Source: Paracoccus seriniphilus
GTDB lineage: Bacteria; Pseudomonadota; Alphaproteobacteria; Rhodobacterales; Rhodobacteraceae
Length of the DNA: 64,000 nt
Reading direction: 5' to 3'
NCBI RefSeq assembly: GCF_028553745.1
Contig: NZ_CP067129.1
Coordinates: 2,586,501-2,650,500, forward strand
The notes beneath the pieces are model-generated. The model was given only the letters and a program-made list of their open reading frames with translations, did not search any database and had not been told where the DNA came from. The translations under genes and the position numbers were made by a program. This document shows positions 38,127 through 46,846 of this stretch, in pieces (the first letter of the stretch is position 1; each line of letters starts with the position of its first letter).

Positions 38127-38852
38127 TCATGGATGATCCGGGTCCGTCACAGTCCGGCGGGCGCGCCATGCAATCAGCCCGATGGCCATCATGCCCAGCC
38201 CCGCAACGATAACCGTGGCGGGGCTGACCGGCGACAGATTGGCGACAATCACGCCAAACAGCGCCCATATCACCGCCAACGCATAGGTCCAGACCATGGG
38301 GCGCTGAACCTGAACGGCCAATGTAACCGCACAGACCAGGATCAGACACAGGATGGCGGCCCAGACCGGCGACATGATTGCATATCCGCCCAGCACGATG
38401 CCGATAGAAACGCCGCTGGCCGCCGTCAGCCAGCCGGCATAGAGCCCGAGCGGCAAGACCTGCCACCACTCGTCCCCCGTGCCCGCCCGGATCATGGCCA
38501 GAATGGCACAAGCCGTCATGAGCAGAATCAGCAATGTCGCCCAGACCGGGGCATGGCCCGCCAAGGGAATCCAGAAAAATCCCATCACCAGCGAAGCCAG
38601 CAGCGGCAGACGCATCGCGGTCCAATCCGGGGTGCTGCGTCGCGCGACAAGGCCAAAGGCCGCGCTCGCCACAAGCCAGGCATAGATCACACCCCAGATT
38701 GAAAAGGCCCAGCCGGCGGGCTGTACCGGCGGGTCATCCTGCGGCACCGGGAACAACTCCGGCGGATAGCCACCAAACTGACCAAACAGAAAGGGCGATG
38801 CCACGAAAGCCAGCACGGCAATCACCACCAGCAGCGAAAGATGTCGGGACAT
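38127..38852 (-). CDS. TspO/MBR-like tryptophan-rich membrane protein (long type)
   Basis: 241 aa, about six to seven hydrophobic segments, rich in Trp, with PPVQPAGWAFSIWGVIYAWL matching the TspO/MBR-related group of actinobacterial and alphaproteobacterial long forms. Such proteins bind porphyrins and respond to oxygen and light in Rhodobacter. Start at MSRHLSLL, with AAAGGAG 6 nt upstream. It has its own ECF promoter match and lies between photolyase and the Cfa-like gene, both stress-related. Confidence 0.75.
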   Translation of the reverse strand: MSRHLSLLVVIAVLAFVASPFLFGQFGGYPPELFPVPQDDPPVQPAGWAFSIWGVIYAWLVASAAFGLVARRSTPDWTAMRLPLLASLVMGFFWIPLAGHAPVWATLLILLMTACAILAMIRAGTGDEWWQVLPLGLYAGWLTAASGVSIGIVLGGYAIMSPVWAAILCLILVCAVTLAVQVQRPMVWTYALAVIWALFGVIVANLSPVSPATVIVAGLGMMAIGLIAWRARRTVTDPDHP

Positions 38853-38904
38853 TGTGACTCCTTTGGGTTCTGACATGGCGCAACACCGGTCATTCCGCCT
38901 TGCC

Positions 38905-38929
38905 AACGTCCGCTGCGGCCATGCGTTCC
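38905..38929 (-). promoter_or_regulatory. ECF-sigma (EcfG-like) promoter of the TspO-like gene
   Basis: GGAAC (minus strand, 38929-38925), 16 bp spacer, CGTT (38908-38905), which equals the consensus of EcfG general-stress promoters in alphaproteobacteria (GGAAC-N16/17-CGTT). The TspO-like ATG at 38852 is 52 nt downstream. Whether this strain encodes EcfG or another ECF factor recognising it cannot be seen here. Confidence 0.55.
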
Positions 38930-38960
38930 GCGACATCACGGAAAATGCCGCAGGATGCGG

Positions 38961-40118
38961 TCAGACCCGTGCCAGCCGATATTGAATCACATCGGTGCGC
39001 CCCACCGCGAAAGAGGCCGCACAGGCCGCAAGGTAAAAGCGCCAGATCCGGATGAAGGCATCGTCAAAGCCCAGATCGCGGATACGCGGCAGATTCGCAT
39101 CGAAACGACCCAGCCATTCCCGCAGCGTCCGGGCATAATCGCGACCAAAGCCAAAGCTGTCCTGCACGGCCAGACCGGCGCGCTCGGCCTCGGCCTGAAA
39201 TCGCGCGGGTGAGGGCAACATGCCACCGGGAAAGATAAAGCTGCGGATCATGTCACCGCCCTTGCGATAGCGGTCGAAATAGCGGTCGGCCACGGTAATG
39301 GTCTGAATGACGGCCCTGCCACGATCTGTCAGCACCTGTGCCAGCTTGCCGAAATAGGCGGGCCAGTAACGCTCGCCGACGGCCTCGAACATCTCGATGG
39401 AGACGACATGATCATAGCGTCGGCCCTCATCCCGGTAGTCCTGCAGCGCGATATCGACATCATTCCCCAGCCGCCTGCGGGCAAACTCTGCCTGTTCCAC
39501 CGACAGGGTCAGCCCCTTGGCGGCGAAATCGCCCCGCGCCAGCGCGCGTTCGGCAAATCCACCCCAGCCGCAGCCGATTTCCAGCAGCCGCCCGGAAGGC
39601 CGGGTCAGGTTGTCGATGATCCGGTCATATTTGCGCTGCTGGGCCGCCGTCAGATCGTCGCCTTCACCAAACAGTGCCGAAGAATAGGTCATGCTGCGAT
39701 CCAGCCAGAGCGCGTAAAAGTCGTTCCCGAGATCATAGTGCGCGGCGATATTGCGTCGCGCGCCCGCGCGGGTGTTACGGTTGAACAGATAAAGCGCCCG
39801 CATCGCCAGCGCCTGCAGACGACGGCCATAGATATACCGATCCAGCACGTCTTCATTCATCAGCGCCAGCCGCAGCAATGCTTCAAGGTCGGATGTATCG
39901 CACCAGCCGTCACGATAGGCTTCGGCCAGCCCGATATCGCCCTTGGCCGCCAGCGCCGGAATGGTACGCCAGTCATGCAGAATGAAATCCGCTTCCGGTC
40001 CGTTTTCCTGCCCCCCGAAATGGCGAAGCTGTCCGTCAGGAGTGGTCAGCGTCAGTTTTCCGCGCCGGATCCCGGCAACCGTGGTCAGAAATTCCTTGGC
40101 CAGCCTTCGGTTCAGCAT
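38961..40118 (-). CDS. cfa: Cyclopropane-fatty-acyl-phospholipid synthase family protein
   Basis: SAM-dependent methyltransferase that adds a methylene across membrane lipid double bonds (or a furan-fatty-acid-type reaction). 385 aa from MLNRRLAKEF, preceded by GAAGGGG. Signs: NIAAHYDLGNDFY and YSSALF in the lipid-binding part, the SAM motif LEIGCGWGG, EMFEAVG, and IQTITV. Next to photolyase and TspO-like genes. In Rhodobacter sphaeroides I recall photolyase and cfa neighbours as singlet-oxygen (RpoE) targets, which fits the setting. Confidence 0.9.
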   Translation of the reverse strand: MLNRRLAKEFLTTVAGIRRGKLTLTTPDGQLRHFGGQENGPEADFILHDWRTIPALAAKGDIGLAEAYRDGWCDTSDLEALLRLALMNEDVLDRYIYGRRLQALAMRALYLFNRNTRAGARRNIAAHYDLGNDFYALWLDRSMTYSSALFGEGDDLTAAQQRKYDRIIDNLTRPSGRLLEIGCGWGGFAERALARGDFAAKGLTLSVEQAEFARRRLGNDVDIALQDYRDEGRRYDHVVSIEMFEAVGERYWPAYFGKLAQVLTDRGRAVIQTITVADRYFDRYRKGGDMIRSFIFPGGMLPSPARFQAEAERAGLAVQDSFGFGRDYARTLREWLGRFDANLPRIRDLGFDDAFIRIWRFYLAACAASFAVGRTDVIQYRLARV

Positions 40119-40288
40119 CTGGTGCCCCCTTCCCCTTGCGATATCCCTCCTGCCTCCCTTGCCAGAGTCTGCATGCGGGCGGCACAAGACATCTGCCTCT
40201 ATCTGCCCGATGCCCGGACAACGGGTTCAAAGGTATGAAAGCACATCTTTTGCCGTGGCGGAAATATCTTGTAAGCACGTCACGTGGT

Positions 40289-40909
40289 TCAGGACATATC
40301 CCGCTCTGCCATCAGCCTCTGGGCCAGCATCAGATCCTGTGGCGTATTGATATTGAAGAAAGGATCGACCCCGTCACCATGCCAGGACACATGTCTGGCT
40401 TGATGGGCGCGGGCCAGATCGCGAACCCGGCGCTCTCCGCGCAGCAGCCTTGCGCGCAACTCGTCGCGCAGGGCGGTCGGCCACATCCCGAAAGTCGGAT
40501 GCTCGTGGATCTGCCCCGATCCATCGGTCGAGGTCGCCAGCGCGATTCCCCCCGAAGGGGTGGCTGCGGCAAGCCGCGCCACCAGGTCGCGCGGCAGGAA
40601 GGGCGTATCCGCGGCCGCGCTGACAATCGCTGCATGGCCCTGCGCGGCCGCCCAATCCAGCCCCACCAGAATCCCTGCCAGCGGACCGGGACGGTCGGGC
40701 AGGCTGTCGGGCAGAACGGGCAGGCCGAATTCCGCAAAGCGCTGCGCATCGCCATTGGCGCTGAGTGCCAGAGCCGCGCATTGCGGTGTCAAACGGTCGA
40801 TGACATGGGCGATCATCGGACGCCCCCGCAGCGGCAAGAGCCCCTTGTCGCCACCGCCCATCCGTGACGAGCGCCCTCCTGCCAGAATGATCGCGGGAAA
40901 AACTGCCAT
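40289..40909 (-). CDS. mobA: Molybdenum cofactor guanylyltransferase
   Basis: Attaches GMP to molybdopterin to make the bis-MGD cofactor of DMSO-reductase-family enzymes. 206 aa; LAGGRSSRMGGGDKGLLPL (9-27) is the nucleotide-binding loop, with DTPFLP for Mg-GTP and NINTPQDL at the end. Start at MAVFPAI; the ribosome site is weak. The longer frame extending to 41317 overlaps the divergent SIP gene and is rejected. 161 bp separate it from that gene. Confidence 0.92.
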   Translation of the reverse strand: MAVFPAIILAGGRSSRMGGGDKGLLPLRGRPMIAHVIDRLTPQCAALALSANGDAQRFAEFGLPVLPDSLPDRPGPLAGILVGLDWAAAQGHAAIVSAAADTPFLPRDLVARLAAATPSGGIALATSTDGSGQIHEHPTFGMWPTALRDELRARLLRGERRVRDLARAHQARHVSWHGDGVDPFFNINTPQDLMLAQRLMAERDMS

Positions 40910-41069
40910 GGAAACAACATGCCCGGTTCCCTTCCCTGCCTCAAGCGGAGACGGGAAATTCACCGGATCCACATTCTTGACATATTTAGTCGGAAACTTT
41001 AGGCGATTGATATTGGCCATCCCGCGCTGCCCCAGGCGTTTCGATGCGCCCGGACAAGACAAGGTTCCG

Positions 41070-41864
41070 ATGATGCGGCATGATCCCTCTCTCAACCGTC
41101 CGGCCAGCGCGCCGGCGACACCGCCCAGCTTCAGTCTGGGGCGGGTCGCCTCGGTGAAGCCGCTTGGCCGGGACTTTCTGCGGATGCGCATCGAATCGGA
41201 CGATCTGTTCCGCTTTGCCGAAACCCTGATCCATTTCCGGCTGGTGCTGCAGCCCCAGGGCGTCACCACCCCGTCCTGGCCGGTGATGGACGCCGAAGGG
41301 CGCACGGTCTGGCCCAAAGGCGCGGCCGCGCTGCATCGCCCCGCCTATACGGTGCGCCATATCGACGCCGCGGCCGGTTGGATGGATACCGATATCTTTG
41401 TCCATGACGGCGGCCGCATCTGCGAATTCGCCCGTCAGGCAGAAAGCGGCGACATCATCGGTCTGAACGGGCCGGGCGGCGGTGGTGTCCCGACCGGCGC
41501 ACGCCTGCTGATCGGCGGCGATGAAACCGCCTATCCCGCACTGGCCCGCGCAATCGAGGCCGCCCCCGCCAATGCCGGCGGCGATTGCTATCTGTTCGGG
41601 GACAGTGCCGATTATCCGCTTCCCGAACATCCCGGCATCACGCTGCATGTCACCCCGCGCGGCGAGGCCGAACTTGCCGAGAAACTGCGCAGAACCGGCA
41701 CCAACGCGCAGGCGATCTGGATCGCCACCGAAAAATCGCGCCTTGGGCCACTGAAATCGACTATTCTGGACGAACTTGGAATTCCCAAAGGCATGACCCA
41801 TCTGGCCGCCTATTGGTCCGCCCCGAACAGCACGGAATCCACTCCGGACGGAGACACGAGATGA
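41070..41864 (+). CDS. Siderophore-interacting FAD/NAD(P) reductase family (SIP)
   Basis: 264 aa cytoplasmic flavoprotein of the ViuB/SIP group that reduces ferric siderophores to release iron. FAD-binding beta-barrel with FRLVLQP and PAYTVRHID; a C-terminal SIP domain with GDETAYPALARAIEA. First gene of an operon with exbB-exbD-exbD-tonB, hence the iron assignment. The intergenic region contains TTGACA and an A/T-rich dyad (GAC-N7-GTC, 40997-41009) that could be promoter plus iron operator. Confidence 0.88.
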   Translation: MMRHDPSLNRPASAPATPPSFSLGRVASVKPLGRDFLRMRIESDDLFRFAETLIHFRLVLQPQGVTTPSWPVMDAEGRTVWPKGAAALHRPAYTVRHIDAAAGWMDTDIFVHDGGRICEFARQAESGDIIGLNGPGGGGVPTGARLLIGGDETAYPALARAIEAAPANAGGDCYLFGDSADYPLPEHPGITLHVTPRGEAELAEKLRRTGTNAQAIWIATEKSRLGPLKSTILDELGIPKGMTHLAAYWSAPNSTESTPDGDTR

Positions 41865-42547
41865 CCTCTTTTGCCACCATGATCGAAGCCATTCCCCTTT
41901 TTGCGATGATCCGCGACGGCGGCTGGACGATGTGGCTGATTGCCGCGCTGTCGGTCGTGACGCTTGCAGTGGTGCTGTGGAAGATCTGTTCGCTATGGCA
42001 GCTGGGTGTCTGGGGCGGTCGCCATTCGCAACGCGCGCTGGAGCTCTGGACCCAGGGCCAGCAACGACAGGCGCTGGCCGAGGTCAAGGGCCGGCCGTCG
42101 GCGCGGGCACGCGTGGCGCAGGCCGCGATCGGCACCACGCTGGACCCCTCGATCGACGAGAAGACCGCGCGCGAAGAAACATCGCGCATCGCGCGCCAGA
42201 CGCTGTTTCGGGCCCGCGAAGGGCTGCGCGCGCTGGAGCTGATTGCAACGATTGCGCCCCTGCTTGGCCTGCTGGGCACGGTGCTGGGCATGATCTCGGC
42301 CTTTCAGGTGCTGCAGGAAGCGGGCAGCCGTGCCGATCCTTCGGCACTGGCTGGCGGCATCTGGGAAGCCCTGCTGACCACCGCCGCAGGCATGACGGTC
42401 GCCATCCCTGCCGGTGTCGCGCTCAGCTGGCTGGAATCCGTGGTCGACAAGCTGCAGGCCGACATGGAGGATCTGGCCACCCGCATCTTCGTCAAGGCAC
42501 CCGTCGCCGATCAGCCCGCCGCGCGTCACCTTGAGGCTGCGGAATGA
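41861..42547 (+). CDS. exbB: ExbB/MotA-type proton channel
   Basis: 228 aa integral membrane subunit that uses the proton gradient to energise TonB. Three transmembrane helices (about 21-42, 120-145, 155-180) with the conserved LLGLLGTVLGMISAF segment and TTAAGMTVAIPAGVAL. ATGA overlap with the SIP gene. Downstream ExbD genes overlap as well. Confidence 0.92.
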   Translation: MTSFATMIEAIPLFAMIRDGGWTMWLIAALSVVTLAVVLWKICSLWQLGVWGGRHSQRALELWTQGQQRQALAEVKGRPSARARVAQAAIGTTLDPSIDEKTAREETSRIARQTLFRAREGLRALELIATIAPLLGLLGTVLGMISAFQVLQEAGSRADPSALAGGIWEALLTTAAGMTVAIPAGVALSWLESVVDKLQADMEDLATRIFVKAPVADQPAARHLEAAE

Positions 42548-42939
42548 CCGAGGACGGCTTTGATCTGGGACCTCGCCGACATCCGCGCCGGATGTCGCTG
42601 ACGCCGATGATCGACGTCGTCTTCCTGCTGCTGATCTTCTTCATGCTGTCCTCGCGTTTCGGAATGGATGCCGTTCTGCCCATTGCCGGAGGTGCCGAAG
42701 GCGCGGCAAGCGAATGGCAGGGCCCGCCCCGTCTGGTCGATGTGGCGCCGGACTCGATCTCGCTGAACGGCGTGCCGACCGATCCCGATGAACTGGTCGC
42801 TGCGCTGAAGGCGCTGATGCCCGAGGACGGCGGTGCCGTGGTCCTGCGCGCCCGCGATGATGCCGATCTGCAGCAGATGGTCGATGTCATGGACCGGCTG
42901 TCCGCTGGCGGTTTATCCAATCTGATCCTGATCGAGTAA
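42544..42939 (+). CDS. exbD: ExbD-type biopolymer transport protein 1
   Basis: 131 aa with one N-terminal transmembrane helix (about 18-36) carrying the functional Asp in LTPMIDVVFLLLIFFM, then a periplasmic domain. Overlaps exbB by 4 nt. The first of two consecutive ExbD-type genes; the pair differ clearly in sequence, so they may form a heteromeric collar. Confidence 0.92.
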   Translation: MTEDGFDLGPRRHPRRMSLTPMIDVVFLLLIFFMLSSRFGMDAVLPIAGGAEGAASEWQGPPRLVDVAPDSISLNGVPTDPDELVAALKALMPEDGGAVVLRARDDADLQQMVDVMDRLSAGGLSNLILIE

Positions 42940-42943
42940 GCCG

Positions 42944-43324
42944 ATGCAAATCGACATGCCGCCCCGCAAGCCCAAGGCCGAATCGATCATTCCGATGATC
43001 AATGTGGTGTTCCTGCTGCTGATCTTCTTTCTGCTGACGGCACAGATCACCCCGCGCGAGCCCTTCGAGATCACGCCCCCCGAAAGCAAGTCCGAACTGG
43101 CCGCGCAGGATCGTGGCGTGCTGTATATCTCGGCCGAGGGCGAGTTGGCCTACGACGAGGCCCGCGGAGAAGACGTCTGGCCGTTGATTGCAGCGCGCGA
43201 CGATGGCGAGGATCTGGAAATTCGTGCCGACAGCGCCATGCCCGCCCATCATCTGGCCGCAGTTCTGCGGCAATTGCGCCAGACAAGCGATATCGGCGCG
43301 CAACTGGTCGTGAACGGAGGCTGA
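42944..43324 (+). CDS. exbD: ExbD-type biopolymer transport protein 2
   Basis: 126 aa; the transmembrane helix (about 15-33) reads IPMINVVFLLLIFFLLT, so the usual Asp is replaced by Asn at the position that is Asp in copy 1. The periplasmic domain is similar in size. 4 nt after copy 1, 1 nt before tonB. Loss of the protonatable Asp suggests that only copy 1 conducts protons and that this one is structural. Confidence 0.9.
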   Translation: MQIDMPPRKPKAESIIPMINVVFLLLIFFLLTAQITPREPFEITPPESKSELAAQDRGVLYISAEGELAYDEARGEDVWPLIAARDDGEDLEIRADSAMPAHHLAAVLRQLRQTSDIGAQLVVNGG

Positions 43325-43325
43325 G

Positions 43326-44264
43326 ATGCCCTCAAGACGTGTCATCGAGACAGCAGCATTCTTCGTGATCGCCGCAGCCCTGCATGTCTCGGCAGCGGCC
43401 CTGATCCTGCCCGAGCAGGTCAAGCGCGGCGCACCGCAGGACGCACCGCCCGCAGCATTGGCCGCAGGTTCCACCGACATGCAGGAGCTTGTGGCCCAGT
43501 GGGATGCCCCGCCCGCGCTTGATCCCGAACCGGTCCAGCCCGAACAGATCCAACCGCCGGTCGACGAGACGGCGGATGTCACGCCACAGCCGATGCCCCA
43601 GCCCGAACCCCCGGCCATGACGCAGCCCGATCCCCTGCCACAGCCCGAGGCCGTGGCCCGCCCCAACCTGCCGCCGCCACCGGAAGCGCCGCGCGTGGAA
43701 ATTGCCAGGGAAAACCTGCCCGAACTGCGCAGCTTCGAACCGCCCGAGATCAAGGCAGAGCCAGCGCTGACGCTCAGCGCCTCGGCGCGCCCTGAAAGGC
43801 GACCGGCCAAACCCGAACCCAAACGTCAGGTCGCCAGGAAACAACCGGCCAAGCCCAGGGCACAGCCGCAAAAGCGCACGACCGCCCAAAAGCAGCAACA
43901 ATCCGCCGCTGCCTCACGCGCGGGTCAGGGCGGACAGGCCAAGGCCACGCGTTCCGGCGGTGGCGGCGGTGGCATGAGCGCCAAGCAACGCGCCAGCCTG
44001 CAGGCCCAATGGCAGGCGCAGATATCCTCTTGCCTGCTGCGCAGCATCGCGCGGACCTCGGGCGGTTCGGGCCTGCGTGCCACGCTGAGCATACGCATGG
44101 GCCGCAACGGCCGGGTTCAGGCCGCTCAGATCTCTGGCTCGTCGGGCAATGCGCGGGTGGACCGCGAGATCACCCGTGGCGCCAAACGGGCCCGCTGTCC
44201 GGCGGCCCCCAAGGCGCTGACCAAAGCCAGCTACTCGTTCATCCAGCCGATCAGCATCCGCTGA
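43326..44264 (+). CDS. tonB: TonB family energy transducer
   Basis: 312 aa: N-terminal helix (about 7-27), a long Pro/Gln/Glu linker (about 60-150, QPEPxP style) and a Lys/Arg/Gln-rich stretch. The C-terminal TonB domain (about 225-312, LRATLSIRMGRNGRVQAAQ) contacts outer-membrane receptors. No TonB-dependent receptor is encoded in this window. Last gene of the SIP-exb operon, followed by a terminator. Confidence 0.9.
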   Translation: MPSRRVIETAAFFVIAAALHVSAAALILPEQVKRGAPQDAPPAALAAGSTDMQELVAQWDAPPALDPEPVQPEQIQPPVDETADVTPQPMPQPEPPAMTQPDPLPQPEAVARPNLPPPPEAPRVEIARENLPELRSFEPPEIKAEPALTLSASARPERRPAKPEPKRQVARKQPAKPRAQPQKRTTAQKQQQSAAASRAGQGGQAKATRSGGGGGGMSAKQRASLQAQWQAQISSCLLRSIARTSGGSGLRATLSIRMGRNGRVQAAQISGSSGNARVDREITRGAKRARCPAAPKALTKASYSFIQPISIR

Positions 44265-44297
44265 AGCCGATCAATCTCTGGCGGCGGGTGTCCGAAT

Positions 44298-44333
44298 GAC
44301 CAGTCGGGGCAGATACCCTGACTGGTCTTTTCA
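44298..44333 (+). terminator. Rho-independent terminator of the exb-tonB operon
   Basis: GACCAGTC (44298-44305) pairs with GACTGGTC (44320-44327); the stem continues inward for three G-C and one G-U, loop CAGATA, tail TTTTCATTT. Starts 33 nt after the tonB stop. Confidence 0.88.
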
Positions 44334-44478
44334 TTTGATATGGCTTTGTTATCCTGCGCCAAAGCTGGCCATGCCGCGCCCGCAAGGAACCGATCACGGC
44401 CCCGTCCCATCTGCGCAGATTGATATTACCCAGCGGGCCGGAAGCCATGTCTCGACCAAGAGAGCCGAAGGAAAGCCA

Positions 44479-45504
44479 ATGACCCAAAGCCATATGGCGC
44501 GCGAAGTTCTGGAAATCCCCGTCGCAGCCGCGCGTTTCCTGTCGGGATCCGGCGATGCCGTCCGATCCGCGGCCAGGGCGCTGCGCAACAGCGATCCCCG
44601 CGTGATCGCCACGGTGGCACGCGGCTCATCGGATCATGCCGCCACCTACCTGAAATATGCCATTGAATTGCAGATGGGCGTGCCCGTCGCCTCGGTGGGC
44701 CCATCGGTTGCCTCGATCTACAAACGCCCGCTCAGGCTGAAGGACGGTGTCTGCATCGGCATTTCACAATCCGGTCGCAGCCCCGATCTGGTCGACATGA
44801 TGAGAACCGCAGGTGCCGGTGGCGCCTTGTCGCTGGCCATCACCAATCACGCCGACAGCCCGCTGGCACAGGCATCCGAACATTGCCTTGCGCTGCAGGC
44901 CGGAGCGGAACAAAGCGTCGCCGCCACGAAGACCTTTGTCACGTCGGTCATGGCCGGTCTGGCATTGCTGGCGGAATGGTCCGAAGACGATGCGCTGCGC
45001 CGCGCGGTCACGGATCTGCCGGATGCATTTTCACAGGCGGTCGCGCTGGACTGGTCGCCCCTGTCGGCGCGTCTTGCGCGGGCCTCGCAGGCCTATGTGC
45101 TGGGGCGCGGACCGGGCTTTGCCATCGCCAGCGAGGCTGCGCTGAAGTTCAAGGAAACCTCGGGCATCCATGCCGAAGCCTATAGCGCCGCCGAGGTGCT
45201 TCATGGTCCCTCGGCCATCGTGCAGGCGCATTTCCCGGTGCTGGCACTGGGCCTGGACGACATGGCCCTGCCGCAGGTGAAGGCCACCGCCGAGCGGCTG
45301 GCCGCACAGGGGGCCGATGTCTTCCTGACCGGTGCCGATGCAACAGGGGCCACGCGGCTGCCCTCGGTCCCCGACCTGCATCCGCTGGTGGCGCCGCTGG
45401 TGATGTCGGCCAGCTTCTACGCCTTTGTCGAGGCCCTGGCCCGTCGGCGCGGATTTGATCCGGATACGCCGCCGCATCTGCGCAAGGTCACCGAAACCGT
45501 CTGA
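44479..45504 (+). CDS. SIS-domain sugar-phosphate isomerase/deaminase (AgaS/GlmS C-terminal-like)
   Basis: 341 aa with two SIS folds, like the isomerase half of GlmS without its glutaminase half. VARGSSDHAATYLKY, ISQSGRSPDLVD and TKTFVTSVMA are substrate-loop motifs, and ALKFKETSGIHAEAYSAAEVLHGP is a GlmS-type catalytic segment. Probably handles glucosamine- or N-acetylglucosamine-phosphates. Start with AAGGA 5 nt upstream. No nagA or amino-sugar regulator is beside it. Confidence 0.85.
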   Translation: MTQSHMAREVLEIPVAAARFLSGSGDAVRSAARALRNSDPRVIATVARGSSDHAATYLKYAIELQMGVPVASVGPSVASIYKRPLRLKDGVCIGISQSGRSPDLVDMMRTAGAGGALSLAITNHADSPLAQASEHCLALQAGAEQSVAATKTFVTSVMAGLALLAEWSEDDALRRAVTDLPDAFSQAVALDWSPLSARLARASQAYVLGRGPGFAIASEAALKFKETSGIHAEAYSAAEVLHGPSAIVQAHFPVLALGLDDMALPQVKATAERLAAQGADVFLTGADATGATRLPSVPDLHPLVAPLVMSASFYAFVEALARRRGFDPDTPPHLRKVTETV

Positions 45505-45600
45505 GACCGGCCTGGCCCCCGGCGCGCCGTCATGCCATCGCGCGGCGGCTGCGCCCGAATAGCTCTGGTTCACGGACCGGGCGCAGGATAAACCGGAGTC

Positions 45601-46827
45601 ATGCAAAAGATTTCGCTTCCCGAGCGCCCCGACTGGCGCCAAACCGCAAGAGACGCCGGCTTCACCTTTGCCGACATGCATGGTGAACCCTATTGGGAGG
45701 AAAGCTCGGCCTATCGTTTCGATCTGCGCCAGATCGAAGATGATATCGAGGATCCTTCGACCGAACTGCATGCCATGTGCCGCGAGGCCGTGGCGGCGAT
45801 CATCGCCAGCGAAAGACTGATGACGCGACTGGGCATCCCCGAGGCCCATCACGATCTGATCGCCGACAGCTGGAATCGCGCGGAACCGGAAATCTATGGC
45901 CGCTTCGATCTGGCCTATGACGGCAAGGGTCCCGCGAAGCTGCTGGAATATAACGCCGACACACCGACATCACTCTATGAAGCCGCCGCCTTCCAGTGGC
46001 AATGGCTGGAAGACCAGTTGGCCAATGGCGTCCTGGCCGAGGGCAGCGACCAGTTCAACGGCATTCACGAGGCTCTGGTCGAGCGTTTCAGGGAATTGTT
46101 CCCCAAGGGCACCGATCTGCATTTCACCGCTGCTGCAGGCAATCCCGAGGATTACGCCACCGTCGAGGCCATGGGCTGGGCCGCGCGCGAGGCGGGCATG
46201 GGCGCGCATTACTGCGATCTGGACAAGATCGGGATCAGCGCCGAGGGCCAGTTCCTCGACGGCGAGGATCGTGTGATGGAAACGCTGTTCAAGCTGTACC
46301 CATGGGAGGATCTGCTGCAGGACGACTATGCCAGTCACATCGTCGGCTCGGGCTGCATGTTCCTGGAACCGGCATGGAAGGCGGTCCTGTCGAACAAGGG
46401 GCTGTTGCCGGTGCTGTGGCAGATGTTCGAGGGCCACCCCAATCTGCTGCCCGCCTATTTCGCCGATGATGTCGCCGATGCGCTGGTGGCCTCGGGCCGC
46501 GCCGACCGCGCCATCGCCGACAGCTTTGACCGTGCCGCCGATGCCATGCGTCGGGGTCATGTCGTCAAGCCGATCTTTTCGCGTGAAGGGGCCTCGATCA
46601 GCATTGTCGAGAACGGCGAGGTCAGTGAAACCTCGCCGAATACGGATTACGACCATCATCCGCGCATCGTGCAGGCCTATCATCCCCTGCCCGAATTTGA
46701 CGGCTTCCGCCCGGTGATCGGAGCCTGGATCGTCGGGCAGAACTGCGTTGGCATGGGGGTGCGCGAAGACCGGTCGCGCATCACCCAGGACCTTTCCCGC
46801 TTCAAACCCCATTTCATCGCCGGCTGA
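45601..46827 (+). CDS. ygiC: YgiC-like glutathionylspermidine synthase family ATP-grasp protein
   Basis: 408 aa with the ATP-grasp fold of the GspS C-terminal domain: LLEYNADTPTSLYEAAAFQW, RGHVVKPIFSREGASISI, and a final GAWIVGQNCVGMG loop. The amidase half of GspS is absent, as in E. coli YgiC. Paired 19 nt upstream of a DUF1190 lipoprotein, the partner of YgiC in E. coli (there in opposite order). Substrate not known; probably an amide ligation linked to envelope stress. Confidence 0.87.
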   Translation: MQKISLPERPDWRQTARDAGFTFADMHGEPYWEESSAYRFDLRQIEDDIEDPSTELHAMCREAVAAIIASERLMTRLGIPEAHHDLIADSWNRAEPEIYGRFDLAYDGKGPAKLLEYNADTPTSLYEAAAFQWQWLEDQLANGVLAEGSDQFNGIHEALVERFRELFPKGTDLHFTAAAGNPEDYATVEAMGWAAREAGMGAHYCDLDKIGISAEGQFLDGEDRVMETLFKLYPWEDLLQDDYASHIVGSGCMFLEPAWKAVLSNKGLLPVLWQMFEGHPNLLPAYFADDVADALVASGRADRAIADSFDRAADAMRRGHVVKPIFSREGASISIVENGEVSETSPNTDYDHHPRIVQAYHPLPEFDGFRPVIGAWIVGQNCVGMGVREDRSRITQDLSRFKPHFIAG

Positions 46828-46846
46828 TCTGGCCGAGGGAGGAAAC

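Noticed and set aside
40910-41317. N-terminal extension of mobA
   Set aside because: Would overlap the divergent SIP gene by 248 nt and adds a basic segment with no MobA similarity; the GTP loop begins right after the chosen start.
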